Assembly (NCBI RefSeq): GCF_001856685.1
Contig: NZ_CP017812.1
Span: 1,054,001-1,118,000 of the forward strand
DNA length: 64,000 nucleotides
Origin: Boudabousia tangfeifanii
Lineage (GTDB): Bacteria > Actinomycetota > Actinomycetes > Actinomycetales > Actinomycetaceae
Direction: 5' to 3'
Shown here: positions 63,684 through 64,000 of the stretch, one piece after another
Numbering within the stretch: position 1 is the first letter of the stretch
Layout: every line of letters begins with the position of its first letter
Notes under the pieces: model-generated
What the model saw: only the letters and a program-made list of their open reading frames with translations
Told to the model about the DNA's origin: nothing
Databases searched by the model: none
Translations under genes and position numbers: made by a program

Positions 63684-64000
63684 TCAGAAAGAAACCAAGG
63701 CATCAATCTGGGTATCAGGAAGCTTGGCTCGACCACCCAGGTCAAGTAGTTCCATCAAAACGCAGATAGCGACTGGCTTGGCGCCCGCTTCTTCAATCAA
63801 CTGCATGGCAGCATTGGCGGTACCACCGGTTGCCAAGACGTCGTCGATGATCAATACTCGATCATCTTTTTTCACTGAGTCTGGTCGCAATTCCATACGG
63901 GCTGTGCCGTATTCCAGTTCGTAGTCGACGCCAATCACTGGTCCCGGTAACTTGCCGCCCTTACGGACGGTTAGCATCCCAACGCCCAAAGAAATTGCTA
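63684..64000 (-). CDS. apt: Adenine phosphoribosyltransferase, C-terminal part (partial)
   Basis: The frame enters from the right edge and ends at 63684, giving 104 residues of the C-terminal part; the N-terminus is outside the window. Visible features are SLGVGMLTVRKGGKLP (the family has a GVGFVPVRKPGKLP-like segment), the LEYGTARMELRPD region, and the PRPP loop VLIIDDVLATGGTA. It salvages adenine to AMP. It lies upstream of rel on the minus strand, in the conserved secDF-apt-rel order. Confidence 0.9.
   Translation of the reverse strand, partial: AISLGVGMLTVRKGGKLPGPVIGVDYELEYGTARMELRPDSVKKDDRVLIIDDVLATGGTANAAMQLIEEAGAKPVAICVLMELLDLGGRAKLPDTQIDALVSF

Overview
The window is about 64 kb of a moderately AT-rich chromosome of an actinobacterium. 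Evidence for the phylum is the presence of RbpA, a GarA-type FHA protein, FtsR/ResR-type MerR regulators, HelY, a PriA without helicase motifs, a PGKGP-loop elongation factor P, and gene order that follows the Mycobacterium/Streptomyces backbone over long stretches. The fused shikimate kinase/dehydroquinate synthase and the modest GC content point to a host-associated Actinomycetaceae-like or Bifidobacterium-like lineage; the species cannot be fixed from sequence alone. No rRNA, CRISPR array, insertion sequence or prophage was seen. The window is almost entirely core genome, and no gene-free stretch exceeds 300 bases.

Layout. 1-5.2 kb: a partial membrane protein (-), aspS, a YciO-family protein, then an MMPL/RND-type membrane protein (-). 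5.3-18.7 kb (+): rarA, rpsD, a DUF948 protein, alaS, ruvX, mltG, aroE, an A24 prepilin peptidase, aroC, fused aroKB, a P-loop-less shikimate-kinase-like protein, efp, nusB. 18.8-35.6 kb (+): a nearly gapless run beginning with a PyrR RNA site and pyrR-pyrB-pyrC-carA-carB-pyrF, then gmk-rpoZ-coaBC-metK-priA-fmt-rsmB-rpe. 35.65-37.7 kb: an FMN riboswitch with a switchable expression platform controlling a riboflavin uptake pair (ribX permease, ribY lipoprotein). 37.8-42.6 kb: a small membrane protein, helY and lnt. 42.7-45.3 kb: rbpA (-) divergent from a purine/pyrimidine permease fused to an OHCU-decarboxylase-like domain. 45.4-51.9 kb (-): resR-like MerR, ftsR, garA, the DUF881/sbp/DUF881 membrane cluster and pepN. 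52.2-59.6 kb (-): tRNA-Pro(GGG), der, cmk, tyrA, rluB, parA, hisS and an MBL-fold hydrolase. 59.8-64 kb: a DUF349 protein (+), then rel (-) and the 3' part of apt (-).

How it works together. Pyrimidine synthesis is a PyrR-controlled unit with an RNA loop overlapping the pyrR ribosome-binding site. Shikimate genes are interleaved with replication and cell-wall genes. Riboflavin import is FMN-regulated. Translation, nucleotide supply and the stringent response (aspS, alaS, hisS, rpsD, efp, metK, fmt, rel, apt) make up much of the rest. Many genes overlap by 1-4 bases (ATGA, TAATG), and several have a TAnnnT -10 box six to nine bases before the start codon, the signature of leaderless mRNAs.

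The most interesting points are the permease-OHCU fusion with its expected catalytic histidine replaced, the degenerate shikimate-kinase paralog in the place where aroQ often lies, the mutually exclusive pairing in the FMN leader, and a 14-bp palindrome plus a 41-codon reading frame in the rbpA/permease gap. Several genes normally found in these syntenic blocks (scpA/scpB, gcvH, the bifunctional nuclease, mihF, aroQ) are absent here.
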